Position numbers and translations under genes: made by a program
The notes under the pieces: model-generated
Databases searched by the model: none
Told to the model about the DNA's origin: nothing
Seen by the model: the letters and a program-made list of their open reading frames with translations, nothing else
Part shown: positions 7,300 through 14,441 of the stretch, piece by piece
Position numbering within the stretch: position 1 is the stretch's first letter
Layout of the letters: each line of letters starts with the position of its first letter
Assembly: GCA_029974875.1 (NCBI GenBank)
Contig: JARKQP010000371.1
Span: 1 to 27,342 of the forward strand
DNA length: 27,342 nt
Direction: 5' to 3'
Source of the DNA: Mobilitalea sp.
Lineage (GTDB): Bacteria > Bacillota_A > Clostridia > Lachnospirales > Lachnospiraceae

Positions 7300-7456
7300 T
7301 CAATGGCTCCTTTAATAATAACAACCCACGCTATGCACCGGTTTTATTCGCATGACATTTCATGGGTTGCCTTTTTGCACGTTTAAATGGAGATTACTGG
7401 TATAACGTGCCTTTATTATACTACGGAGCCATTGATAAATCCACCCCAAAATTATA
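7300..7456 (-). promoter_or_regulatory. fbp: Structured 5' leader of fbp (three-way-junction-like), with possible promoter
   Basis: In the sense of fbp the leader contains TCAATGGCTCC (7435-7425) and, 114 bp later, its exact complement GGAGCCATTGA (7310-7300), which contains the SD core and ends directly before the ATG. A second segment, TAATAA with TTATTA, extends this closing helix. Inside it lie two hairpins: GCACGTT/AACGTGC (7410-7377) and GCAACCCA/TGGGTTGT with inner ATGC/GCAT (7370-7320). A perfect TATAAT at 7456-7451 would start transcription near 7444, just before the closing strand. A second TATAAT at 7420-7415 would instead exclude that strand. Neither has a good -35 box. Confidence 0.55.
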
Positions 7457-7516
7457 AAACTATGTTAGTGAACGTTACACTAGTGCTGAATTAAGTGAAA
7501 CTTGTGTAAGGCTGTA

Positions 7517-8371
7517 CTAGCGTCTTTCATCAACTGCGAATCCCTTCAGATCCTCCTCCGTCACCTTCTTCTTGTCAACCAATGCCTGGGGATTCGTCAA
7601 AAGCTGGTCTTCCTCCTTGATATCAAGATTATCCTTCACCCGTTCCGCCACTTCCTGCGCCAGGGCTTTCTTAATGTCATCGTCAACCTGCTTCAGCAGC
7701 TCCTGCGCCTCCTTATTGGCCTTCGCCATGGGATCGCTCTTCAACCTTTCCAGCTTCATTGCGTTTGCCGTCCGGCTAGCATTAAAGGAATTTTCCACCG
7801 CATCCTCCGCCCGCTTCTGATAGGTATGTATCATTTTGCTATATTCTAAAGACGCCTCCTGATATTGCGTCATGGGTCCCATATTATTAAGCAGCTCCCG
7901 CTCTTCCTTTGTTAAAGGCTGCCCTGACATTTGCTTTTTCTGGAGATTTTCCCTGACCAGCAGATCCTTCTGTTCCTGGCTATTATCATCAATATTATGG
8001 GATTCCTTCAACTCCGCTTTTAATTTGCTCAGCCTCTTTACCTCATCCTGGTTCTCCCCCGCTTCCTTAAGCAGGGCGTCCTTTTTATCAGCGTAGCCCT
8101 GGATTTCAGCATCCTTCTCTAATTCCTCCTCAAATTGCTTTAGTTGGACTTGTAGAGCCGCCTTTTGCCCCAGCAGTTTCTTTAATTCTGTATCCTGTGA
8201 ACCTGCCAGGTTCAGGTCGCTGGCCTGTATTGTATTAGAATCCCCAGCATTCTCCTTTGATCCCTGCTTTAACTTTGACTTTTCCCCTGCATTGCCGCCT
8301 GCCTTCACTGTCTCTGCAAAACTGTTAGGCCGTGGATCCGTCCCACTCCTTTGTACTGTAGTAACTCCCAT
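7517..8371 (-). CDS. Coiled-coil protein of unknown function
   Basis: I do not recognise this protein. From the chosen start it is 284 aa with no signal peptide and no membrane segment, so probably cytoplasmic. Residues about 1-55 are polar and low in complexity (Gly, Ser, Lys, Asn). Then come long, highly charged helices with Leu/Lys/Glu/Gln periodicity (ELKKLLGQKAALQVQLKQFE and on), probably coiled coil. The C-terminal third is Ala/Lys/Glu-rich (AKANKEAQELLKQVDDDIKK) and ends VDERR. Cysteines are absent from the chosen product. The frame is open 26 codons further upstream from a TTG, but AAAGGATGAGAG sits immediately before the internal ATG (MGVTTVQ), so that start is preferred. It lies upstream of fbp in the same direction. 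Confidence 0.7.
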   Translation of the reverse strand: MGVTTVQRSGTDPRPNSFAETVKAGGNAGEKSKLKQGSKENAGDSNTIQASDLNLAGSQDTELKKLLGQKAALQVQLKQFEEELEKDAEIQGYADKKDALLKEAGENQDEVKRLSKLKAELKESHNIDDNSQEQKDLLVRENLQKKQMSGQPLTKEERELLNNMGPMTQYQEASLEYSKMIHTYQKRAEDAVENSFNASRTANAMKLERLKSDPMAKANKEAQELLKQVDDDIKKALAQEVAERVKDNLDIKEEDQLLTNPQALVDKKKVTEEDLKGFAVDERR

Positions 8372-8664
8372 CTCTCTCATCCTTTCTAAACAATCTGATG
8401 ACTGGGCCATATTGCCCCAGCGGACCATCTCCTTATGATCCGGTGTCAAAAAGCTTCTATATCCTATGGCCTTGAATATGCCTTTTGCCTTGGACTCCTT
8501 TTGGCACTTAAACCATCCTCATTGTATCTATCGACATTATAATCCTATCTCTATAGGTCCAATTCCGTAGAATCTCATAATTTTCCAGCATTTTTCCAGT
8601 TTCTTTCCTGGAATCATTCCTATTTTCACATAAAACTAAGTGGATGCTCTTGTGCCCTAAATGT

Positions 8665-8700
8665 AAAATGAGACTATGCTGATATTACGCAAAGTCTCAT
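8665..8700 (-). terminator. Terminator of the GlsB/YeaQ gene
   Basis: On the minus strand ATGAGACT and AGTCTCAT form a perfect 8-bp stem around a 17-nt loop, followed by TTTACATTT. Outer AAATG/ATTT bases extend the pairing. The remainder of the 348-bp gap (8372-8719) holds only a weak promoter candidate for the coiled-coil gene on the minus strand: TTGGAC, 15 bp, TATAAT at 8562-8536. Confidence 0.5.
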
Positions 8701-8719
8701 CTTCATTTAAGCTTTTCAC

Positions 8720-8986
8720 TTATGATTTTCTTCTGACTAAGTTAACGATTCCTAGCAGAATGACTGCCCCAACGATGGATACAACAAAACTCCATATGTT
8801 AAGTCCCGTTGCCGGACCCCATCCAAAAATACCTGATAACCAGCCTCCGATAAATGCGCCGACAATACCAACAACAATATTCCAACCCATACCCATTTTT
8901 TCATTGTTGCCAGTAATCATACTAGCAATCCATCCAGAGACACCTCCAAGAATTAACCATACTATTAAGTTACTAATTTCTGGCAT
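8720..8986 (-). CDS. GlsB/YeaQ/YmgE family small membrane stress protein
   Basis: An 88-aa integral membrane protein of the transglycosylase-associated (YeaQ/YmgE) family. It has three hydrophobic helices with small-residue packing: VWLILGGVSGWIASMITG at the start, then NIVVGIVGAFIGGWLSGIFG, then WSFVVSIVGAVILLGIVNLV, and a basic RRKS tail. The GGVSGWIAS and GIVGAFIGGWL segments are the family signature. Members are commonly induced by stress, but no biochemical role is firmly known. The ATG (MPEISN) has AAAGGAG 8 nt upstream, better placed than the in-frame upstream codon. It is monocistronic, between its own terminator and a 15-bp palindrome in the upstream region. Confidence 0.9.
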   Translation of the reverse strand: MPEISNLIVWLILGGVSGWIASMITGNNEKMGMGWNIVVGIVGAFIGGWLSGIFGWGPATGLNIWSFVVSIVGAVILLGIVNLVRRKS

Positions 8987-9059
8987 ATTGTAATCTCCTT
9001 TCACTTAGAAAAACTCATTGCTTTTCTATTATTATCTATTATTTGATATTATTCAGATT

Positions 9060-9074
9060 TTATGCAAAGCATAA
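9060..9074. promoter_or_regulatory. 15-bp palindrome upstream of the GlsB/YeaQ gene
   Basis: TTATGC-AAA-GCATAA is a perfect inverted repeat about 75 bp before the start codon, close to where a promoter for this gene must lie. It could be an operator. The gap on both sides (9000-9167) is AT-rich and otherwise shows only a weak AT hairpin (GATGTT/AACATC near 9132-9151) after larE. Confidence 0.3.
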
Positions 9075-9167
9075 TAAAAAAGCGAGTGTAAGCTCCTGAA
9101 AGGCAATGTTACAATTTTGTGAAAATCAGCTGATGTTAAATTTTTTAAACATCTTTATTTTATATAG

Positions 9168-9977
9168 TTAGGACACACCGGGCAATGTATCATTCATACT
9201 TCCCATACGGTAACCGCCAATATCTACGGTTATGTAACCGAACCCTATTTTCTTAAGACTTTTCTCGACAAGGCTCTGAACCTCAGCTTCAAAAAGCCTG
9301 GTTATCTCATCCTTATCGACTTCAATTCTCGCCAGCTTTCCATGGATTCTCACCCTGACCTGGCGGAAGCCCAGATCCAGGAGAAGCTGCTCTGCTTCAT
9401 CCACCATACGGAGCTTTTCCTCTGTGATCTCTTCCCCGTATACGAACCTGGAGGAAAGGCAGGCAAAGGATTGCTTGTTCCAGGTAGAAAGTCCAAGCTC
9501 CTTTGACAGCAGGCGTATCTCATTCTTATTTAAGCCGGCCGCCCTTAAGGGACTTAGAACCCCCTGCTCCCGTACAGCCATCAAGCCCGGCCTGTAGTCG
9601 CCTTCATCATCTATATTGGATGCTTCTGCCACATAGGGTATCCCATGCTCATCCGCGATCTGCCAGATCTTATGAAAAAGCTCTGTTTTACAGAGGTAGC
9701 ATCTGTTCTCCGGATTATGGGAAAAGCCGTCTATCTGGAGCTCCTCTGATTCACAGACATAATGCCTGATTCCTTCTTTCTCACAGAAAGCCTTGGCTTC
9801 TTCCAGCTCCCTTTTTGGAAAGGAGCAGGAGGTTGCGGTTATTGCAATGACCCCGTCCCCCAGCACATCATGTGCTACCTTTAACAGGAAGGTGGAATCA
9901 ACTCCCCCGGAAAAAGCAATTGCTATTTTCCCTTTCTCCAACAGATCCGCGCGTAATTGTTCTAATTTATTCTTCAT
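9168..9977 (-). CDS. larE: LarE-type ATP-dependent sacrificial sulfur transferase
   Basis: LarE is a cytoplasmic PP-loop enzyme. It adenylates the pyridinium carboxylate precursor and delivers sulfur for the nickel-pincer cofactor of lactate racemase, often from its own cysteine. This 269-aa protein has the PP-loop SGGVDS at residues 23-28, the NRCYLCK pair (Cys93, Cys96), and QSFACLSSRFVYGEEIT, whose Cys173 aligns by context with the sacrificial cysteine of the Lactobacillus enzyme. The ATG follows AAGGAG at 8 nt. No larA, larB or larC gene is next to it. LarE homologues occur widely outside lar operons, so it may thiolate another substrate; the name is by family. Confidence 0.88.
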   Translation of the reverse strand: MKNKLEQLRADLLEKGKIAIAFSGGVDSTFLLKVAHDVLGDGVIAITATSCSFPKRELEEAKAFCEKEGIRHYVCESEELQIDGFSHNPENRCYLCKTELFHKIWQIADEHGIPYVAEASNIDDEGDYRPGLMAVREQGVLSPLRAAGLNKNEIRLLSKELGLSTWNKQSFACLSSRFVYGEEITEEKLRMVDEAEQLLLDLGFRQVRVRIHGKLARIEVDKDEITRLFEAEVQSLVEKSLKKIGFGYITVDIGGYRMGSMNDTLPGVS

Positions 9978-10005
9978 ATCAAGTACTCCTTCTTACGTTA
10001 GTCAT

Positions 10006-10017
10006 CCGGATATCCGG
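10006..10017. promoter_or_regulatory. 12-bp perfect palindrome upstream of larE
   Basis: CCGGATATCCGG lies about 28 bp before the larE start codon in an otherwise plain 171-bp gap. Its position near the start of the transcript is compatible with an operator or small hairpin, but a short palindrome can also arise by chance. Confidence 0.25.
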
Positions 10018-10148
10018 CATTAGTCTCTTTTCAACACATCCTAGCTTGCTTTAGGTGCCAAATCACCTTTACCGATGAATCCATGCGCACATATTCATCC
10101 TGGTCATAAAGCTTCCTTTGATGGGCACACTGACACTCGGATCAAGCT

Positions 10149-11093
10149 CTAAATATCCAGACAATAATATTTGTCCTTTAATTCCTCTACCATCCGTGTA
10201 TACTGTGCTTCACACATACCATAGTCCTCTTCTTCAATAGCCTTTAAGCAAGGCTGTAAATGCTGATCCCATATGCTCCTGTAAGTCTGTTCGGCCTGGG
10301 GATCCATATTGATTGAGGTCACGATAACGGGTGCTACCCGGTAATATTCCTCCACCAGCTTCCTGCGTTCCGGCTTCTCCAGCATATAATTATCCCGGAA
10401 ATGGCGGAAAGCCATAAGCTCATAGCAGTCATCCTCCTTTTGCAGGGTATCACAGACTGCCGTCGTAATAAAGCAGAAGCCTAAAGCCTTACGCTTGAAG
10501 CCCGCCAAAAGATGGTCAAATTCACTCTTCTGGAATGGATACTTGGGATAGGCCCGAATCCAGGCAGCAATAAACACATCTGCAAAGGGTTCACTGATTT
10601 CATACTTCAAATGGCGGACCATCGGCACCAGATACACTGTGAAGAAAAAGCGGTATTGGTCTATCCGGGTGGATTTTGGTACCTTTTTTTTATTATTCTT
10701 GGTGTCTAATTCTTCTGTAACTGTATTTATCAGAATTTCTGTCAATTCCTCTACGACCTGTCTGCAATTTTCTTCCGATAAGGAGGCATATTGTTCCGCA
10801 GGAAGTAGCAGCTGCGTACTTTCTCTCTCATACTCATGAAAGCAATCCCTGTATTTATTGATTGCAAACCGGGGCAGCATCTGCTCCATATCATTAAGAA
10901 GCTGGGGAATTCCTGCCAGGGATTCCTTATAATTTGCTTCCACCTTATGAACCGGAACACCGGTTAGATCTACCTTCTTCTTTCCACTCACCTGAAAGGC
11001 TTCCCCGCAATACATACAGATACAATTCTCCAGGTCTGCCGGAACCTGAAGCTCACCATTGCATTTCGGGCAATTACATTTTACATATTCCAT
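10149..11093 (-). CDS. Zinc-ribbon protein with CFI-box-like motif, function unknown
   Basis: A 314-aa soluble protein. The N-terminus CNCPKCNGELQVP followed by C-I-C-M-Y-C-G is a four-cysteine zinc ribbon (CPxC and CxYC knuckles). The middle is helical and charged without recognised motifs. Near residue 214 the sequence GFCFITTAVCDTL, then LMAFRHFRDNYML and VEEYYRVAPVIV, matches the widespread but poorly understood CFIATA-type box (C-F-I-x-T-A, then LxxFRD, then YYxxAP). In the usual version the box continues AYG; here it is AVC. No signal peptide or membrane helix. The ATG follows TGGAGAT, and a small ACCGT-GGAA-ACGGT hairpin precedes it. The frame also opens nine codons upstream, without a better ribosome site. 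It may be upstream in the same transcript as larE, 171 bp apart. Confidence 0.75.
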   Translation of the reverse strand: MEYVKCNCPKCNGELQVPADLENCICMYCGEAFQVSGKKKVDLTGVPVHKVEANYKESLAGIPQLLNDMEQMLPRFAINKYRDCFHEYERESTQLLLPAEQYASLSEENCRQVVEELTEILINTVTEELDTKNNKKKVPKSTRIDQYRFFFTVYLVPMVRHLKYEISEPFADVFIAAWIRAYPKYPFQKSEFDHLLAGFKRKALGFCFITTAVCDTLQKEDDCYELMAFRHFRDNYMLEKPERRKLVEEYYRVAPVIVTSINMDPQAEQTYRSIWDQHLQPCLKAIEEEDYGMCEAQYTRMVEELKDKYYCLDI

Positions 11094-11180
11094 AATATAT
11101 CTCCATTCCACCGTTTCCACGGTTATATTATAGTATTTAGGAATTATAAATTAAGTATATCCGACAAAATAATTTTACAC

Positions 11181-11210
11181 TTGTTAGAGGGCTATTACAA
11201 CGAGTATAAT
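11181..11210 (+). promoter_or_regulatory. Candidate promoter for vsr and the restriction gene
   Basis: TTGTTA, an 18-bp spacer and a perfect TATAAT on the plus strand. It lies about 240 bp before vsr. The rest of the 358-bp gap 11094-11451 is AT-rich, with a two-copy direct repeat at 11323-11391 listed separately. Confidence 0.4.
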
Positions 11211-11322
11211 ATTAATATTATAGAAAGCGAGCACAGCTTCCCATAATCGGGATGAATCCATATTTATTATAGTTGATTTTTATTGAAAAATCCATCAAAT
11301 TTGTAAGTCACGAATCTGACCC

Positions 11323-11391
11323 CTGCAAATAGTACCGGATGGCCACCATAAGCAATGTTGTCTTGCGACTGCAAATAGTACCGTCTGGCCG
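11323..11391. repeat. Two-copy direct repeat, 46-bp period, upstream of vsr
   Basis: CTGCAAATAGTACCG occurs at 11323-11337 and again at 11369-11383, each followed by a TGGCC-containing segment. The arrangement could be a regulator binding pair or the residue of a mobile element at the edge of the restriction-modification island. Confidence 0.6.
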
Positions 11392-11451
11392 CTGTGACCG
11401 CTACAATCTGTTGTTTCATAAAAAGCTTGTACAGAAATGGGAGTGTATGCC

Positions 11452-11907
11452 ATGGATAAATTGACCAAGGAGCAACGCCATAAGAATATGAGCCGTATAC
11501 GAAGTAAGGATACCTCTATTGAGCTTAAGCTGAGGAAGGCTCTCTGGCACGCAGGATACCGCTACCGCAAAAATTATAAAGCGCTTCCCGGATCCCCGGA
11601 TATTGCATTGACCAAATACCGGATCGCTATTTTTTGCGACAGTGAATTTTGGCACGGCAAGGATTGGGAGGTTCTTAATTCGCGCCTGAATAAAGGAAGC
11701 AACAGTGACTTCTGGGTGAAAAAAATCACCCGTAACCGGGAAAGGGATGAGGAAACCAACAAAAAGCTGCTGTATATGGACTGGACTGTAATACGGTTCT
11801 GGGGCAAGGATATCCTGGATGATACGGACCAGTGCCTGAAGGTAATACGGGAAACCATCTTCGATCTTATAGCTGCTGATACGCTACCTATAGACAAGGT
11901 GAATTGA
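11452..11907 (+). CDS. vsr: Vsr-type DNA mismatch endonuclease
   Basis: Vsr nicks next to T:G mismatches that arise when 5-methylcytosine deaminates, and so protects sites of a C5 methyltransferase. The 151-aa protein has the family pattern: KNMSRIRSKDT at the start, then PGSPDIALTKYRIAIF with the catalytic Asp at residue 50, then the FWHG block (66-69) used in base recognition and catalysis, then NRERDEETNKKL and WTVIRFWGKDI. The zinc cysteines around the FWH block of the E. coli enzyme are not seen here (FCDSEFWHGKDW), so zinc is probably absent, as I believe is common in this clade. The ATG with GGGAG at 8 nt is preferred over one five codons upstream. It lies 192 bp before the restriction gene and fits with the nearby C5 methyltransferase. 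Confidence 0.93.
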   Translation: MDKLTKEQRHKNMSRIRSKDTSIELKLRKALWHAGYRYRKNYKALPGSPDIALTKYRIAIFCDSEFWHGKDWEVLNSRLNKGSNSDFWVKKITRNRERDEETNKKLLYMDWTVIRFWGKDILDDTDQCLKVIRETIFDLIAADTLPIDKVN

Positions 11908-11976
11908 AAGCGTGATTCCTTTTGCCACTCATACCATACCTCACTCAAGGAAATAGACGGCAAAACAAAAACGAAG

Positions 11977-12047
11977 CAAGATAAATCAAACAAAGTAAGA
12001 TAAATCAAGCAGCACAAGATAAATCAAGCAACGCAAGGATAAATAGG
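11977..12047. repeat. 19-bp degenerate tandem repeat, four copies
   Basis: The core CAAGATAAATCAA recurs with starts at 11977, 11996, 12015 and 12034, and the last copy is decayed. It fills much of the gap between vsr and the restriction gene. Confidence 0.85.
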
Positions 12048-12099
12048 ATCTAAAGAAAAATACAACATATTAAGATCACAACAAACAAGGAGCCAAGTT

Positions 12100-12903
12100 A
12101 TGGAATATATTTCACCATTTGAATTACATATAGACAGCCAACATCAGGCAGGAGCAGCATCAGTTCCTGATCCTGCGGTATTACCGGAGACCGTTGATGA
12201 ACAGAAGGAGCAGATCATCGAAAACGCAAAAGCCTTCTTCCGGGAGGAGATTGCGGAAAGCCACAAGCAGAACACGGAGAAATTAAGGCATTTAAAGGAG
12301 TTTAATTTAAACCCTTTCCTGGATAAATACAAGGCCAACTTTTTAACCGGTGACAATTCCGCCATCAGTATGGCCAAAGCCCTGGTTTATCCCCGGATCT
12401 TAGGTACCTCCATCAACACTACCTTTGGAACAAAGCTTCAGAAATTCTGCAGTTCCGTGTTAAAGGGCTTTGCCTCCACAACAACCGGAATTGATATCGA
12501 ATTCATTGATGCTATTGATGGCAGACGCAAATATTGCCAGATTAAGGCCGGCCCCAACACCATTAACAGAGATGATGTGAAAACCATCGACGATCATTTC
12601 CAGGGGATTAAGATGCTTGCCAGAACCAACAACTTAAGTATTGGGCTTAACGATCTGGTGGTAGGAGTTTTCTATGGCCAGCCGGAGGAATTGAGCACCC
12701 ATTATAAAAGGATTGAACAGACTTATCCCGTATATGCCGGCAAGGATTTTTGGCATCGCCTCACCGGAGACGAGAATTTTTACACAGTCTTAACCGACGC
12801 AATCGGTGATGTTGCTTCGGAGTATGATGGCAGCAAGCTCATTGAATCCGTAATTGCTGATCTTGCAGCTGAAATCAGCAAGGAATTTGGAATTGATCTA
12901 TAA
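12100..12903 (+). CDS. Type II restriction endonuclease, EcoO109I/PmeII family
   Basis: A 267-aa cytoplasmic protein that should cut DNA at the site protected by the convergent C5 methyltransferase. The central part GTSINTTFGTKLQKF, then TTGIDIEFID and then RRKYCQIKAGPNTINRDDV has the D...QxK core of a PD-(D/E)xK nuclease, with Asp132 and Lys149 as probable metal and catalytic residues. This arrangement, with the K-A-G-P-x-T-I-N string, is what I associate with EcoO109I/PmeII-type enzymes. The first about 60 residues are polar and helical. The start has AAGGAG at 7 nt. EcoO109I itself recognises RGGNCCY; the recognition site of this enzyme cannot be inferred. It is read from the vsr side and meets the methyltransferase tail to tail. 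Confidence 0.82.
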   Translation: MEYISPFELHIDSQHQAGAASVPDPAVLPETVDEQKEQIIENAKAFFREEIAESHKQNTEKLRHLKEFNLNPFLDKYKANFLTGDNSAISMAKALVYPRILGTSINTTFGTKLQKFCSSVLKGFASTTTGIDIEFIDAIDGRRKYCQIKAGPNTINRDDVKTIDDHFQGIKMLARTNNLSIGLNDLVVGVFYGQPEELSTHYKRIEQTYPVYAGKDFWHRLTGDENFYTVLTDAIGDVASEYDGSKLIESVIADLAAEISKEFGIDL

Positions 12904-12941
12904 TAGGGAAACGCATTCTATCATTATAACAGGATCAATTT

Positions 12942-12990
12942 AAAGGGTATCCAAAAGCAATGTTTTTCTATCCTGCTTTTGATACCCTTT
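12942..12990. terminator. Bidirectional terminator between restriction and methyltransferase genes
   Basis: AAAGGGTATCCAAAAGCA and TGCTTTTGATACCCTTT form a nearly perfect stem of about 17 bp with a 14-nt loop, followed by TTCTT on the plus strand. On the minus strand the complementary stem ends in its own U-rich tail. It separates the two converging genes. Confidence 0.85.
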
Positions 12991-13001
12991 TTCTTACTTT
13001 A

Positions 13002-13071
13002 GTCCATCTACTTTAATCCGTCTACTTTAATCCGTCTACCTTAATCCGTCTACTTTAATCCATCTGATTTA
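13002..13071. repeat. 14-bp tandem repeat, five copies, overlapping the methyltransferase stop codon
   Basis: The unit is ATCCGTCTACTTTA, with copies starting at 13002, 13016, 13030, 13044 and 13058. The copy at 13058-13071 is coding: it specifies the last residues (NQMD) of the methyltransferase. The stop codon (13055-13057) lies at the edge of the next copy. The array therefore looks like repeated duplication of the gene's own end. Confidence 0.92.
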
Positions 13072-14341
13072 ACACATGAACTAGTGATAGTCCGATTGCC
13101 TTGGCAAGCTCTACCGGAACCGCATTACCAATCTGCTTATACTGCTGTCCCATGGAACCGGCAAATTCCCATTTATCCGGGAAGCTCTGTATTCTGGCAT
13201 ATTCCCTGACCGTGAAGGGTCTTACCTCTTCCGGGTGGCAGCGTTCCGTCTGTTTCTGTGCGGGGCTGCAGGTCAAGGTCAGACAGGGCTCTTCCCAGGA
13301 AATGCGTCTGGCCATCCCAGTTCTTCCCCCTCCGGAATAATAGCTCTTTCCCATGTATTCCTTTGCAAGCTCTTCCGGGAGATCCCTCCAATAGCCGCCC
13401 GGGGGCACCAAGGCCAATATTTCCCTTTTATGGGGCGGATATTTCTCCCCAATGGATTCAGGGACATCCTTAAGCGCATCACGGAGTACGGGCTTATAGT
13501 CATAGGGCTTCGGCAGCTGATAGGTAAGCTTATAATCATTACGGATTCCCACAATAATGATCCGCTCCCTTTTCTGCGCCACATTATAATCATTAGCCTT
13601 TAACAAATGCCAGGACACCTGGTAGTCTAAGCTTTCATAGATATCAATCATTGTCTGTAGGGTCTTGCCGCCGTCATCAGCCGCCAGACCTTTCACATTC
13701 TCGGCTAAAAACATCTTTGGCTTTAGCTCACCCACGATCTGGGCAAAATAAAAAAACATGGTTCCCCGGACATCATCCAGTCCCAGCTTACGCCCCGCAT
13801 AGCTAAAAGCCTGGCAGGGGTAACCACCGGACACCAGGTCAATGTCTTCCCCCTCAGGTATGTAGTTGCGGATTCCCTCTCCCGCTATCTTTACGATATC
13901 GGCCTCAATCACGTTCCATTCCGGGCGGTTCATCCTCAAGGTTTCTGCCGCATATTTATCAATTTCAACCAGCCCCTTAGCGTGGAAGCCTGCCTGCTCC
14001 AGCCCAAGGGCAAGCCCTCCGGCTCCTGCAAACAATTCAACACAGCTAAAAGCCCTCTTCGGCTTTACCTGCCCTACCTCTACAAATTCAGCCAGCTGGA
14101 AATTCATATTATCCCTTTTTACGGCATCTGCCTGCCTGGGGGATAATATATCAACAGGCATCACATCAAGGGTAGCGCAAAGCTTTTGAAAATTACTTTT
14201 GAAAGGATTCGCATTGGGCGATAACATAACAGACAGCTGATTTTTTGTAATCCCAAGCCGCTGTGCCAACTCATTCTGGGTACCTATCTTTTTCCGCCTC
14301 ATTATACTATGTATCTTTTCTTTATCAATCACGTAGTCCAT
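13055..14341 (-). CDS. DNA (cytosine-5) methyltransferase with N-terminal HTH
   Basis: Protects the restriction site by C5 methylation using S-adenosylmethionine. The 428-aa protein begins with an XRE/Cro-CI-like helix-turn-helix (residues about 7-66; TQNELAQRLGITKNQLSVML). The catalytic domain follows, with motif I ELFAGAGGLALG (103-113), motif IV GGYPCQAFSYAG with catalytic Cys176, motif VI ENVKG (214-218), motif VIII QKRERIIIVGI, a target-recognition region, motif IX RPFTVREYARIQSFP and motif X QIGNAVPVELAKAI. All key residues are present. HTH-fused C5 methyltransferases (M.SsoII, M.EcoRII types) are known to repress their own promoter. Here an inverted repeat covers the -10 box, which suggests the same. 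The ATG follows AGGAGG at 6 nt. It is convergent with the restriction gene. Confidence 0.95.
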   Translation of the reverse strand: MDYVIDKEKIHSIMRRKKIGTQNELAQRLGITKNQLSVMLSPNANPFKSNFQKLCATLDVMPVDILSPRQADAVKRDNMNFQLAEFVEVGQVKPKRAFSCVELFAGAGGLALGLEQAGFHAKGLVEIDKYAAETLRMNRPEWNVIEADIVKIAGEGIRNYIPEGEDIDLVSGGYPCQAFSYAGRKLGLDDVRGTMFFYFAQIVGELKPKMFLAENVKGLAADDGGKTLQTMIDIYESLDYQVSWHLLKANDYNVAQKRERIIIVGIRNDYKLTYQLPKPYDYKPVLRDALKDVPESIGEKYPPHKREILALVPPGGYWRDLPEELAKEYMGKSYYSGGGRTGMARRISWEEPCLTLTCSPAQKQTERCHPEEVRPFTVREYARIQSFPDKWEFAGSMGQQYKQIGNAVPVELAKAIGLSLVHVLNQMD

Positions 14342-14357
14342 GGAACCCCTCCTGCAT

Positions 14358-14398
14358 GTTATGAAAATATATTAACATAATCTATGGGTTTATTGCAA
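14358..14398 (-). promoter_or_regulatory. Methyltransferase promoter with overlapping inverted repeat
   Basis: On the minus strand TTGCAA (14398-14393), 18 bp, TAATAT (14374-14369) is a moderate promoter. GTTATG-N12-CATAAT (14358-14381) is a perfect 6-bp inverted repeat across the -10 box, ending 16 bp before the start codon. It is a natural candidate operator for the methyltransferase HTH domain. Confidence 0.45.
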
Positions 14399-14441
14399 AT
14401 ATTTTTTCGAACTTATTTTCGATTTTTTCTTTACCGATGCT

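Noticed and set aside
7415..7420. TATAAT as the main fbp promoter
   Set aside because: It has no recognisable -35 at 17 bp and its bases take part in the leader helix. The TATAAT at 7451-7456 fits the structured leader better, though this is not settled.
7502..8096. Several plus-strand open frames opposite the coiled-coil gene
   Set aside because: They mirror a strongly biased minus-strand gene (Ser/Leu-rich antisense of Lys/Glu/Ala codons) and lack ribosome sites.
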